DNA of 64,000 nucleotides from Mucilaginibacter lacusdianchii. GTDB taxonomy: Bacteria > Bacteroidota > Bacteroidia > Sphingobacteriales > Sphingobacteriaceae. The stretch is taken from positions 186,001 to 250,000 of the forward strand of contig NZ_WSRW01000002.1 in the NCBI RefSeq assembly GCF_009770985.1, given 5' to 3'. This document shows, piece after piece, positions 7,728-16,144 of this stretch (its first letter is position 1; each line of letters begins with the position of its first letter). Made by a program: the position numbers and the translations under genes. The notes below the pieces were generated by a model. It ran no database searches and had not been told where the DNA came from. It saw only the letters and a program-made list of their open reading frames with translations.

Positions 7728-9038
7728 TCACTTTGTTTTTACTAAGCTGGCAGGCGTTACTTCTTCACTCAGCAATTTCCCGAATGCATCCCACCGCTTG
7801 TTGGGGGTTTGAGCAGTGCCACCGTTTTGTTCAACATAGCTTTTTATTAAATCCTGCCCGTAGTTGTAATTGATAACGTAGCTGCGATACTTTCTAATAA
7901 AATCTATAGATTTCTCTGCGGTTTCATCATTCATCAGGCAATACTTTTTGAGCCAGCTAATGGCTTTGCCCCTACTCATGGTTTCATTGATTAATCCACG
8001 TGCTGCTTCGTTTCTAGCATAATTTAGTTTACCTTTTATAGCCAATGCTTTAAAATATGTGTCTACACCGGCAGTGTCTAATCCGGCCAAAGGCAACAAT
8101 ACCGACTTGGTAAATTTCACTTTATCGTTACCTGGAAAAGCTAATTCCACACCGTAGTTTGCACTGCCTTCAGCAATTAAAGATTGCGGACTGAACAATG
8201 GGTATAACGAAAGCTCCACCCATCCCCTGTCATGATATAGATTTTTTTCGAGCAGCATGTTGTACACATGATGCCCCGGATAACTTTCATGGCTGCCTAC
8301 ATCTATAGCACGATCAATAAAAATTTTGTTGTCGGTGTTTATTTGTATTAAGCTTTTATAATTGCCTTTGTACCAATTATAGCCCGACCAAGGCTTTTTG
8401 GTAACTAACTCAAGCGTAAAACTTTCGTTTGCCGGCAGCTGATAGTGGGATTTAGTACGTTTGCGCGCTTCGGCAATGGCAGCATTCATAACCGGCTCCA
8501 GCTTGTCTTTGGGAATAGCGAATTTGTTGGCCAGTTTTTGAAAGCGATCGTTCACATTGCCCTTACCCGGCAGTATGCTATCCAACTCCGCTATGGATGA
8601 TTTAAAGTAATCTTCATCATAAACAGGTGCTACCACACCAAAAAGTGCTTTTGACTCCTCATCGAACGACTCATATTCTTCACTGTATATCCTGACACGA
8701 CGGCTAAAAGCTAGCAACTGATCGCACATCCAGTTTGCCCTGATTTTGTTGGAATCAACAGTTGTTGTATGTGCCAAAGATCTCAGGTCGTTCATCAGCT
8801 CATTTGCTGAGGCTAACAAGCTGTCTTTTGGAAAATCATCTGCTGCCTCTTGTTTGGGTTTCAACGAATCTGGTCCGTAGTATGCGTCTACAAAATCACC
8901 GTCATACTGACCGATGGTAAGGCCTAAACGCACGTATTCTTCGGCAAGTTTATTCAGCTTTTTATTTTCTTCTTTCTCAGCAGTGCTCTTACACGACAAA
9001 ACAAACAACACCGGTGCCAGCAACAATAATTTTCTCAT
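7728..9038 (-). CDS. DUF885 family lipoprotein (putative zinc peptidase-like)
   Basis: 436 residues starting with a lipoprotein signal (MRKLLLLAPVLFVLSC, lipobox Cys16), so it is predicted to be membrane-anchored in the periplasm or outer membrane. The key motif is HESYPGHH near residue 260, the DUF885 hallmark resembling an HExxH metal site, followed about 30 residues later by LIAEGSANYG, whose Glu could be the third ligand. DUF885 proteins are thought to be hydrolases or peptidases; the substrate is unknown. ATG 9038 is chosen because it begins the signal peptide; the frame stays open to 9179 but that extension would bury the signal. Confidence 0.8.
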   Translation of the reverse strand: MRKLLLLAPVLFVLSCKSTAEKEENKKLNKLAEEYVRLGLTIGQYDGDFVDAYYGPDSLKPKQEAADDFPKDSLLASANELMNDLRSLAHTTTVDSNKIRANWMCDQLLAFSRRVRIYSEEYESFDEESKALFGVVAPVYDEDYFKSSIAELDSILPGKGNVNDRFQKLANKFAIPKDKLEPVMNAAIAEARKRTKSHYQLPANESFTLELVTKKPWSGYNWYKGNYKSLIQINTDNKIFIDRAIDVGSHESYPGHHVYNMLLEKNLYHDRGWVELSLYPLFSPQSLIAEGSANYGVELAFPGNDKVKFTKSVLLPLAGLDTAGVDTYFKALAIKGKLNYARNEAARGLINETMSRGKAISWLKKYCLMNDETAEKSIDFIRKYRSYVINYNYGQDLIKSYVEQNGGTAQTPNKRWDAFGKLLSEEVTPASLVKTK

Positions 9039-9196
9039 AGACGGATAAATAGACCGCCGTAAAACTACAAACAACAGACGACTTAATGAAAAACGGTTAC
9101 CAATAGAATATTTTAATGAAATGCAAACCTTTAAAGTGGGAAGAAATTTAGAGTTGAGAATAGAATCAAGTATAATCATACCGATTCATAGCAAAC

Positions 9197-9229
9197 AAAA
9201 AAGCCTGCAAATTTACATTGCAGGCTTTT
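9197..9229 (-). terminator. Terminator of tRNA-Ser
   Basis: AAAAGCCTGCAA (9199-9210) and TTGCAGGCTTTT (9218-9229) form a 12-bp stem with a 7-nt loop. It lies 16 nt past the 3' end of the leftward tRNA, and the U-tract is on the minus transcript. Confidence 0.85.
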
Positions 9230-9244
9230 GATGAATTTTGTAGG

Positions 9245-9329
9245 CGGAGAGTTAGGGATTCGAACCCCAGGACCTGTTACAGTCAACAGTTTTCAAGACT
9301 GCCGCAATCGACCACTCTGCCAACTCTCC
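9245..9329 (-). tRNA. tRNA-Ser (anticodon UGA)
   Basis: 85-nt type II tRNA. The acceptor arms GGAGAGT/ACTCTCC pair fully with discriminator G. The anticodon loop CTTGAAA carries TGA, which reads UCA and related serine codons. There is a long variable arm, and a T-loop TTCGAAT on a TGGGG/CCCTA stem. The 3' CCA is not encoded. A TACTTTTG -7 box ends only 6 nt upstream of the mature 5' end. Confidence 0.96.
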
Positions 9330-9334
9330 GGGGA

Positions 9335-9342
9335 CAAAAGTA
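9335..9342 (-). promoter_or_regulatory. Predicted -7 box for tRNA-Ser
   Basis: Minus-strand TACTTTTG, an exact TAnnTTTG. The 6-nt distance to the mature tRNA 5' end implies that transcription begins at, or within a base or two of, the mature end. Confidence 0.55.
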
Positions 9343-9474
9343 GTATTCTGCTTTAAATTTTCAGATGAAATTTGTGATTTATCAGGCAATTCGCTAATTA
9401 TCAGCAATAAAAATTTAAAACATTCGTTAATTAGCGACTCAATCTGTTCACAATTTCCCCATCACAATTAGAAA

Positions 9475-9786
9475 TTACCTTTTGCTTAAGCTCTTTTTCA
9501 TTAAATATTCGGGGTTATTATATGTAGTACCGCTAAACTCCCGGTAATAAACGTTTACGATTTCCCAACCCAGGCTCGACATATAATTCAAGCCATCAAC
9601 CAGCGTGTAATAGTTAGTAACCTTTAGAGCTTGTGCAATCAGCGACTCTTGATTGCCAATAATCGATTCGCTTTCCTTTCCAAAGTCCACTTCAAATTCT
9701 AATTTGCTGCTTAAAAATTTAGTATTTACTTTAAGTATGCAATACTGCACAGGCATGTTCGTTGAGGGGGCTAAGTTTTCGTTCAT
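9475..9786 (-). CDS. Small hypothetical protein
   Basis: 103 residues, not recognised. It has no signal peptide or membrane segment. The C-terminal half (YMSSLGWEIVNVYYRE ... PEYLMKK) resembles short DUF4177-like proteins in which a 'GWE(L/I)V' segment precedes a final beta strand; this resemblance is weak. It begins 22 nt after the ancestral stop of the broken fructosamine-kinase gene on the same strand, so the two may have been co-transcribed. The start at ATG 9786 is the only reasonable one. Codon use looks like its neighbours. Confidence 0.6.
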   Translation of the reverse strand: MNENLAPSTNMPVQYCILKVNTKFLSSKLEFEVDFGKESESIIGNQESLIAQALKVTNYYTLVDGLNYMSSLGWEIVNVYYREFSGTTYNNPEYLMKKSLSKR

Positions 9787-9808
9787 AATAATATAAAGAT
9801 ATATTTAG

Positions 9809-10693
9809 TCAAATATATTGCTTCAAATTTTCTCTCACCTGTTGCAAGTATCCTGCACCAAATAAATTCAAATGCATTAGCAGTGGATATAAGTTCCACA
9901 GATCAATTCGCTCATGCCAGTCAGGAGCTAACGGATATGCTTCTTGCTAAGCCAAATAAAACTCGTTACTAAATCCACCAAACAGCGTGGTCATAGCTAA
10001 ATCAAACTCTCGATGGCCGTAGCTTACTCCCGGGTCGATAAGATAAGGCTTTCCATCGGCTGTAATTATATAATTACCACCCCACAAATCGCCGTGTATA
10101 AAAGCAGGTTGCTCTTCGGTAAACAAGCTGGGTAAGTTGCGGTATAGTTGCTCAAAATCGCTTACATCTTGTAAGGTAATCAAGTGCTTATCATAAGCCA
10201 GCTTTACCATGGGTTGCAAGCGTTCTTCAGTAAAAAATGCGGTCCAGGTAGCATGCTTGCGATTACTTTGAGGCAAAGAACCCATGTAGTTGTCATTATC
10301 AAAGCCAAATTTGACTGCAGTATGCTTGTGCATAGCTGCTAATTGACGGCCTAATAGTTGTGACGCTTGCTGAGTGTTACTTCCTGGCGCAATCCACTCC
10401 ATCAGCAAAAAGCTTTGATCTGCGTAATGCGCTTGCCAAATCACGTCAGGCACACCGATGGTTTGTGTATTGCGGATAGCGACTAGTCCATCAGCTTCTA
10501 ACCTAAACATATCAGGATACGCATCTTTACTATTCAGCTTCAGCATAAACTTACCTTGATTGGTTTGTACGCACCAAGCTGAATTGATGCTACCACCACT
10601 TACTGGGCTGGTATCGCTTATAGTTACAGATTGCTGTAAAATGCTGGTTAAGCCACTTTCGAGCCAAGTGATAAATTGCTTTTGCAAAGGCAT
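9809..10693 (-). pseudogene. Fructosamine-kinase family gene interrupted by an in-frame TAG
   Basis: Family enzymes phosphorylate ketosamines (fructosamine, ribulosamine) on glycated amines as protein repair. Residues 1-248 hold the kinase core: the catalytic loop HGDLWGGN, then IDPGVSYG as the metal-binding segment. At 9947-9949 the frame meets TAG just after FSNEFYLA. The same frame then runs on without a gap for 45 more codons, and these continue the family C-terminus convincingly (QEAYPLAPDW, DLWNLYPLL, LNLFGAGYL) to a TGA at 9809. One substitution, for example TAT or TGG to TAG, explains the break. The 248-residue product keeps the catalytic residues but lacks the final helices. Sequencing error is possible. 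Confidence 0.85.
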
Positions 10694-10748
10694 AATTTCA
10701 AATTAGCGAAATCGTTTGCAGCATAACAAATTATCCGGTTAAAAAGCT

Positions 10749-10756
10749 ATTTTTGC
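10749..10756 (+). promoter_or_regulatory. Predicted -7 box for lepA
   Basis: TATTTTTG matches TAnnTTTG and ends 8 nt before the ATG at 10765, predicting an almost leaderless mRNA. Confidence 0.45.
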
Positions 10757-10764
10757 GTTTTGAA

Positions 10765-12552
10765 ATGAAGCACATTCGTAACTTTTGTATCATCGCACAC
10801 ATCGACCACGGTAAAAGTACCCTGGCCGACCGTTTGCTGGAATATACCAAAACTATTACCCAGCGCGAAGCGCAGGCCCAGTTGCTAGACGACATGGACC
10901 TGGAGCGCGAGCGCGGTATAACCATAAAAAGCCACGCTATCCAGATGGATTATACACTGGATGGCCAAGCCTATGTTTTAAACCTGATTGACACGCCCGG
11001 ACACGTTGACTTCTCATACGAAGTATCGCGTTCTATTGCGGCATGTGAAGGCGCATTACTGATTGTAGACGCATCACAAGGTATACAAGCCCAAACTATC
11101 TCTAACCTGTACCTAGCGTTAGAGAATGATCTGGAGATCATCCCAGTGTTGAACAAAATGGACCTTCCCGGTGCTATGCCTGAGGAGGTAAAAGACCAGA
11201 TTGTTGACCTGATTGGCTGCAAACGTGAAGAAATTTTGGCAGCATCGGGTAAAACAGGTATGGGTATCGAAGATATTTTACGTGCTATTATTGAACGCGT
11301 TCCTGCACCAGTTGGTGACCCGGAAGCACCCTTGCAGGCTTTAATTTTCGACTCGGTATTTAACTCGTTCCGTGGTATCATTGCTTACTACAAAATAGTA
11401 AACGGCGAAATTCGTAAAAACACGAAGGTAAAATTTATGGCTACAGGCCGCGAATATTTTGCCGACGAGGTAGGTACGCTAAAATTGAACCAGTTACCTA
11501 AAGACGTTATTAAAACAGGCGACGTAGGTTATATTATTTCGGGCATTAAAGAAGCCCGTGAGGTAAAGGTAGGTGATACCATTACGTTGGTTGAGCGCCC
11601 TGCTGCCGAAGGTATACAAGGTTTTGAAGAAGTAAAACCAATGGTATTTGCGGGTATTTACCCGGTTGATACTGAGGATTACGAAGAACTGCGTGAATCG
11701 ATGGCTAAGTTGCAATTGAATGATGCGTCGCTGGTGTTCGAACCGGAATCATCTGCAGCGTTAGGCTTCGGGTTCCGATGCGGATTTTTGGGAATGCTCC
11801 ACATGGAAATTATCCAGGAGCGCTTGGAGCGCGAGTTCGACATGACGGTGATCACTACCGTTCCCAACGTATCCTATATCGCTTATACCACCAAAGGTGA
11901 TGAGCTGATTGTGAATAACCCATCAGACTTACCCGACCCAAGCAAATTAGAGTTTGTAGAAGAACCTTACATCAAAGCCAACATCATTACCAAAGCCGAA
12001 TTTGTAGGTCCGGTAATGTCTTTATGTATTCAGAAGCGCGGTATAATTGTCAACCAGTCATATTTAACGTCGGACCGTGTTGAGCTGATCTTTGAAATGC
12101 CGATGGGCGAGATTGTGTTCGACTTTTACGATAAGTTGAAGACCATATCTAAAGGTTACGCATCATTCGATTACACACAGATTGGTTACCGCCAGTCGGA
12201 CTTGGTTCGTTTAGATATTAAGCTGAATGGTGAACCTGTAGATGCCTTGTCATCTTTGATTCACCGCAGTAATTCATATGATTTTGGCAAAAAGATTTGT
12301 GAAAAATTGAAAGAACTTTTACCACGCCAGCAGTTTGAAATTGCTATTCAAGCTTCCATTGGTGCCAAAGTTATTGCCCGCGAAAACGTGCGTGCCTTGC
12401 GTAAAGACGTAACGGCCAAATGTTACGGTGGTGACATCTCGCGTAAACGTAAACTGTTAGAAAAGCAGAAAAAGGGTAAAAAACGAATGCGTCAGGTAGG
12501 CAACGTCGAAATACCGCAGTCTGCTTTTATGGCTGTATTGAAACTGGATTAA
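10765..12552 (+). CDS. lepA: Elongation factor 4 (LepA), ribosomal back-translocase GTPase
   Basis: 595 residues, the standard LepA length. GTPase motifs are AHIDHGKST (G1), the RGITIK switch, DTPGHVDF (G3) and NKMDLPGA (G4). Later come the elongation-factor domain II and the LepA-specific C-terminus with a Lys/Arg-rich tail ([20 protein letters not shown]) ending in AFMAVLKLD. LepA acts on stalled or mistranslocated ribosomes in the cytoplasm. The ATG at 10765 is chosen over a TTG four codons earlier because [19 protein letters not shown] is the family's usual N-terminus and the TTG overlaps the -7 box. Confidence 0.97.
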   Translation: MKHIRNFCIIAHIDHGKSTLADRLLEYTKTITQREAQAQLLDDMDLERERGITIKSHAIQMDYTLDGQAYVLNLIDTPGHVDFSYEVSRSIAACEGALLIVDASQGIQAQTISNLYLALENDLEIIPVLNKMDLPGAMPEEVKDQIVDLIGCKREEILAASGKTGMGIEDILRAIIERVPAPVGDPEAPLQALIFDSVFNSFRGIIAYYKIVNGEIRKNTKVKFMATGREYFADEVGTLKLNQLPKDVIKTGDVGYIISGIKEAREVKVGDTITLVERPAAEGIQGFEEVKPMVFAGIYPVDTEDYEELRESMAKLQLNDASLVFEPESSAALGFGFRCGFLGMLHMEIIQERLEREFDMTVITTVPNVSYIAYTTKGDELIVNNPSDLPDPSKLEFVEEPYIKANIITKAEFVGPVMSLCIQKRGIIVNQSYLTSDRVELIFEMPMGEIVFDFYDKLKTISKGYASFDYTQIGYRQSDLVRLDIKLNGEPVDALSSLIHRSNSYDFGKKICEKLKELLPRQQFEIAIQASIGAKVIARENVRALRKDVTAKCYGGDISRKRKLLEKQKKGKKRMRQVGNVEIPQSAFMAVLKLD

Positions 12553-12571
12553 ATTCATGACTGAATAGCAA

Positions 12572-13276
12572 ATGATTAAGAAACTCAAATATTATGTAAA
12601 AAATCCTTCAAGACTTTTAAGGAGTAACACATCAAATACTCTAAAAAAAAGTATTAAAGGCGAAAACAACAACGTAATATTTGAGCCAGGTTGTCAGATT
12701 AATCAGTGTGTTATCGAAGTTATAGGTGATAATAATTCTATTTACGTAGCTGCTAATTGTCGCTTGAACAATGTTAAATTCTTCATTAAGGGCAGCAATA
12801 ACACAATTAATATCGCTGAACATGTCCGCGTAAACCGCTCTGCGGATTTTTGGATTGAGGATGAGCATTGTGTAATTAGTGTTGCTCACCATACTTCATT
12901 TGAATCAGTGCATTTAGCGGCTACTGAACCGAACAGCAAAATAACTATCGGCAGCGATTGCATGTTTGCATACGACATAGACGTTCGGACCGGGGATTCA
13001 CACTCTATACTCGACGCTACAAGTAATAAGCGTATCAACTATGCTAAGGATGTGATTTTTGGCAACCATATTTGGGTGGCAGCACACTGTTCGATACTTA
13101 AAGGAGTAAATATTGCAGACAATAGTGTAATCGCCACACGCAGTGTAGTTACTAAATCATTCGATAAAAAAGGAGTGATTGTAGGCGGTAGCCCTGCTGT
13201 AATTATTAAAGAAAACATCAACTGGGACCGGAAAAGGCTTTATGACAAAGCACAACTTGGTGTCCCATACCAATAA
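12572..13276 (+). CDS. Hexapeptide-repeat acyltransferase (left-handed beta-helix)
   Basis: 234 residues. Irregular hexapeptide-type repeats run through residues about 25-190, and the C-terminal [23 protein letters not shown] block followed by [12 protein letters not shown] is the signature of xenobiotic/maltose/serine O-acetyltransferase-like enzymes. It probably transfers acetyl from acetyl-CoA to a sugar or small molecule and would act as a trimer. It begins 20 nt after lepA and ends 8 nt before folD, so it is likely co-transcribed although functionally unrelated. Its base composition is slightly more AT-rich than lepA or folD, which may reflect surface-polysaccharide ancestry. The substrate is unknown. 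Confidence 0.8.
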   Translation: MIKKLKYYVKNPSRLLRSNTSNTLKKSIKGENNNVIFEPGCQINQCVIEVIGDNNSIYVAANCRLNNVKFFIKGSNNTINIAEHVRVNRSADFWIEDEHCVISVAHHTSFESVHLAATEPNSKITIGSDCMFAYDIDVRTGDSHSILDATSNKRINYAKDVIFGNHIWVAAHCSILKGVNIADNSVIATRSVVTKSFDKKGVIVGGSPAVIIKENINWDRKRLYDKAQLGVPYQ

Positions 13277-13284
13277 TTGTTTAT

Positions 13285-14181
13285 ATGCAACTACTTGACG
13301 GAAAGTACGTATCCGAAAAATTAAAAGTTGAAATAGCCGAAGAAGCGGCAGAATACTTGGCACAAACAGGCCGCAAGCCACACCTGGTTGCCGTATTGGT
13401 TGGCCATGATGGCGGTAGCGAAACTTATGTAGCCAGCAAAATGCGCAACTGCGAAAAAGTAGGTTTTAAATCGAGCTTAGTAAGGTACGAAGATGATGTA
13501 ACGGAAGAAGAGTTGTTGATTAAAGTAGCCGAGTTGAACCGTGATCCGGACATTGACGGCATCATTGTACAACTTCCCTTACCCAAACATATAGATCCTG
13601 AAAAAGTAACTGAAAAGATAGATCACCGTAAGGATGTGGATGGCTTCCATCCTATCAACCTGGGCCGCATGCAGCGCAATCTGCCATCATTCATTCCGGC
13701 TACGCCTTATGGCATTACTCTGATGTTGAAAGAATATGGGATAGATACCGCCGGGAAGCATTGTGTGGTAGTAGGCCGAAGCAATATTGTTGGCTCGCCA
13801 ATGAGTATTTTAATGGCACGCAACACCCAACCGGGCAATTGCACGGTTACTATTTGCCATAGCCGCACACCGGATATTAAAAAATTTACGTTAGATGCAG
13901 ACATCCTGATTGTAGCTATCGGCAAGAAGAATTTTATTACAGCCGATATGGTGAAGGAAGGGGCGGTTATAGTTGACGTAGGTATGAACCGCGAAACATC
14001 TACCCTAACCAAATCTGGTTATAAATTGTATGGCGACGTAGATTTTGATAGCGTAGCGCCTAAATCGTCATGGATTACACCTGTACCGGGTGGGGTTGGA
14101 TTGATGACGATTATTGGTTTGTTAAAGAACACTTTAGCTTCTGCCAATCGCCAGATTTATCCTGATCTTGAAACAATATAA
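13285..14181 (+). CDS. folD: Methylenetetrahydrofolate dehydrogenase / methenyltetrahydrofolate cyclohydrolase
   Basis: 298-residue bifunctional cytosolic enzyme that interconverts 5,10-methylene-, 5,10-methenyl- and 10-formyl-tetrahydrofolate with NAD(P). The family marks are [19 protein letters not shown] with the catalytic Lys, [23 protein letters not shown], and the nucleotide-binding [17 protein letters not shown], with [11 protein letters not shown] near the end. Length and order are standard. It is the last gene of the lepA run and is closed by a strong bidirectional hairpin. Confidence 0.97.
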   Translation: MQLLDGKYVSEKLKVEIAEEAAEYLAQTGRKPHLVAVLVGHDGGSETYVASKMRNCEKVGFKSSLVRYEDDVTEEELLIKVAELNRDPDIDGIIVQLPLPKHIDPEKVTEKIDHRKDVDGFHPINLGRMQRNLPSFIPATPYGITLMLKEYGIDTAGKHCVVVGRSNIVGSPMSILMARNTQPGNCTVTICHSRTPDIKKFTLDADILIVAIGKKNFITADMVKEGAVIVDVGMNRETSTLTKSGYKLYGDVDFDSVAPKSSWITPVPGGVGLMTIIGLLKNTLASANRQIYPDLETI

Positions 14182-14200
14182 TACTATTATAGAATTTTAT

Positions 14201-14234
14201 AAAAAAGCCATTGCTTTTAAGCAATGGCTTTTTT
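14201..14234. terminator. Bidirectional terminator, folD / Rieske gene
   Basis: AAAAAAGCCATTGCTT and AAGCAATGGCTTTTTT are perfect 16-nt inverted arms around TT, between two convergent genes. Confidence 0.9.
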
Positions 14235-14282
14235 ACTATTCGTGATTTGACAAGGGTATAATCAATACTTAATATTGTTCAC

Positions 14283-14621
14283 TCATTTAAACGCTTGACT
14301 GACCCGCTCCCAAAACGACAAAACTTCTACATATATTCCATCGGTACGTACCTTGGTTTTGTACGTGTTCACATAATCGTTTTGCCCGGTACTGCCCTTG
14401 CCTGTTTGCAAATAATAACTGTATCGGTGATAGGGGCAAATTAATTTACCTTGCTCACACCAGCCTTGCGTTAAATCGGCACCGGCATGGGGGCACTTAC
14501 TGGATAGTGCATACAAATTACCATTCTCTTTAACCAGGCAAATAGTTTGCGATCCTGCTTTTACTTTTTGGATGTAAGAAGCTTTGCTGTCATCTAAAAT
14601 ATCTACTTTAAACCAGGCCAT
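14283..14621 (-). CDS. Rieske [2Fe-2S] ferredoxin-like protein
   Basis: 112 residues. The Rieske cluster ligands are seen as C43-P-H45 and C62-P-Y-H65. There is no signal peptide or transmembrane segment, so this is a soluble Rieske protein of the NirD/ferredoxin-component type rather than a cytochrome bc subunit. No oxygenase or nitrite reductase is adjacent; the partner is unknown. Its ATG overlaps the stop of the upstream lipoprotein gene (TAATG), so the pair is translationally coupled. The tail (SFWERVSQAFK) is amphipathic. Confidence 0.85.
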   Translation of the reverse strand: MAWFKVDILDDSKASYIQKVKAGSQTICLVKENGNLYALSSKCPHAGADLTQGWCEQGKLICPYHRYSYYLQTGKGSTGQNDYVNTYKTKVRTDGIYVEVLSFWERVSQAFK

Positions 14622-15394
14622 TAAAAATCAACTTTCAAATTCATCACCATTGGGTTCCGCATAATCTCATCCATATTCGTCTGCAACGTTACCTGACGAC
14701 GATCTGCCGAGAGTACAGCTTTGGGATTGTCCAGCTTTTTAACCGGCTTGGCAAACTTCAATACCAGCTTATAAGGCGTTTCAATGAGCATGGCGCGGGC
14801 CATGGCAAAGGTAGCCTGCGTTTTTTTCAGAAATTGATTAAACTTTGTTTTGTCAATAATGCGGTAAAATTTGTGTGGCGTAATTTGATAATTGTAACAA
14901 TCCTGCCCGGCAATTAACTGCTGCACATCAACTCCCTTAAAACCTTTGTCTTCTTTACCGGATGTATTTAAATGATTGTCGGCGGCCAGCTTAGATAAGC
15001 GCTGCAAATAGAACTCCAAGTCGGCCGCAGTTTTAGATTCATGGCTAATACTTACTTTCATTTGCCTTTTCTTCAAGTTCATCAGGATAGACAAATTACT
15101 TGCTTTAGCAATCTCCGCTTCGGATGATGTCATTTTGGCCTGAGTACTATCTGGAAGGGCGCTGTAATAATTCATGGAGGTGTCCTTTACTATTGCAAAC
15201 TGCGGCGTGGCCGTAACCGAATCAGACATCAGGTTCATTAGTACTGATACCGCATGACTCATATCAAAGTTATAAGTTACATTGCAAGAGCCGTTTGCTT
15301 TGAAGGTGTATTGCTCTACCACATCTACACAAGATGAGCAGCATACACATATGCCGAGTATAATCAAAAAGTAAACTTTTTTCATAGCCCTCAT
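14621..15394 (-). CDS. Hypothetical secreted lipoprotein
   Basis: 257 residues, not recognised by name. A signal peptide (MKKVYFLIILGICVCCSSC) ends in several cysteines, so lipidation is likely; Met4 (15385) is as good a start as Met1. The mature part is rich in beta-type sequence, begins with a 'VVEQYTFKANGSCNVTYNFDM' type segment and ends in a beta-rich region that may form a small barrel or LolA-like sheet; this is a guess. It is co-transcribed with the Rieske protein (1-nt overlap), which suggests a shared regulon but not a known pathway. Confidence 0.65.
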   Translation of the reverse strand: MRAMKKVYFLIILGICVCCSSCVDVVEQYTFKANGSCNVTYNFDMSHAVSVLMNLMSDSVTATPQFAIVKDTSMNYYSALPDSTQAKMTSSEAEIAKASNLSILMNLKKRQMKVSISHESKTAADLEFYLQRLSKLAADNHLNTSGKEDKGFKGVDVQQLIAGQDCYNYQITPHKFYRIIDKTKFNQFLKKTQATFAMARAMLIETPYKLVLKFAKPVKKLDNPKAVLSADRRQVTLQTNMDEIMRNPMVMNLKVDF

Positions 15395-15466
15395 TTGCAG
15401 GTAATTATACGAATAAATTATTGGTTAATGAAGCTTTTAAAATGATTTTAGGAACTACGGATTATG

Positions 15467-15474
15467 TATATTTG
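15467..15474 (+). promoter_or_regulatory. Predicted -7 box for queE
   Basis: TATATTTG matches TAnnTTTG and ends 11 nt before the ATG at 15486. A weak TTTT at 15446-15449 lies at about the -33 spacing. Confidence 0.5.
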
Positions 15475-15485
15475 CCGATTAATTT

Positions 15486-16109
15486 ATGGCACATATAATA
15501 CCGGATGACGGCACAAAGCTTCCGTTAATGGAAGAGTTTTACACAATACAAGGTGAAGGTTACAACAGCGGCAAAGCAGCTTACTTTATTAGGCTGGGCG
15601 GCTGCGATGTAGGCTGCCATTGGTGTGATGTGAAAGAAAGCTGGGATGCAGAACTTCATGCGCTCACATCTGCCGATTTAATTGTAGAAAATGCCAACCG
15701 CTACCCCGCCAAAAATGTTGTGGTAACCGGTGGAGAACCGCTTATCTATAATTTAGAGTATTTAACCACTCAGCTGCATCAAAACGGTATTAAAACTTTT
15801 ATAGAAACGTCCGGCGCCTATCCCCTTTCGGGCCAGTGGGACTGGATTTGCTTGTCGCCTAAAAAGTTTAAGGCACCTATGCCAGATGTATCGGCATTTG
15901 CGCATGAATTGAAAGTAATTGTGTTCAACAAATCTGATTTTGCCTGGGCCGAGGAGCACGCCAAACGGGTTTCGCCCGAGTGCAAATTGTTTTTGCAGCC
16001 TGAATGGTCAAAATCCAAAGAAATGATGCCGTTAATTGTGGATTATGTAATGAACAATCCTAAATGGGAGATGTCTTTACAAACCCACAAGTACATGAAC
16101 ATTCCATAA
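15486..16109 (+). CDS. queE: 7-carboxy-7-deazaguanine synthase
   Basis: 207-residue radical-SAM enzyme that converts 6-carboxy-tetrahydropterin to 7-carboxy-7-deazaguanine in the queuosine pathway. The cluster motif is C40-x3-C44-x2-C47 (GGCDVGCHWCD), close to the CX3CX2C/CX14CX2C variants of this family. FYTIQGEGYNSGKAAYFIRL precedes it and VVTGGEPL (SAM-binding GGE) follows. Other queuosine genes are not in this window. The next gene begins 35 nt downstream on the same strand but is functionally unrelated. Confidence 0.93.
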   Translation: MAHIIPDDGTKLPLMEEFYTIQGEGYNSGKAAYFIRLGGCDVGCHWCDVKESWDAELHALTSADLIVENANRYPAKNVVVTGGEPLIYNLEYLTTQLHQNGIKTFIETSGAYPLSGQWDWICLSPKKFKAPMPDVSAFAHELKVIVFNKSDFAWAEEHAKRVSPECKLFLQPEWSKSKEMMPLIVDYVMNNPKWEMSLQTHKYMNIP

Positions 16110-16144
16110 ACATTATAGCTTAGCCTTACGTATACTGTTTACAA

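Noticed and set aside
9039..9179. Upstream extension of the DUF885 protein
   Set aside because: It would place 47 residues before an evident lipoprotein signal peptide.
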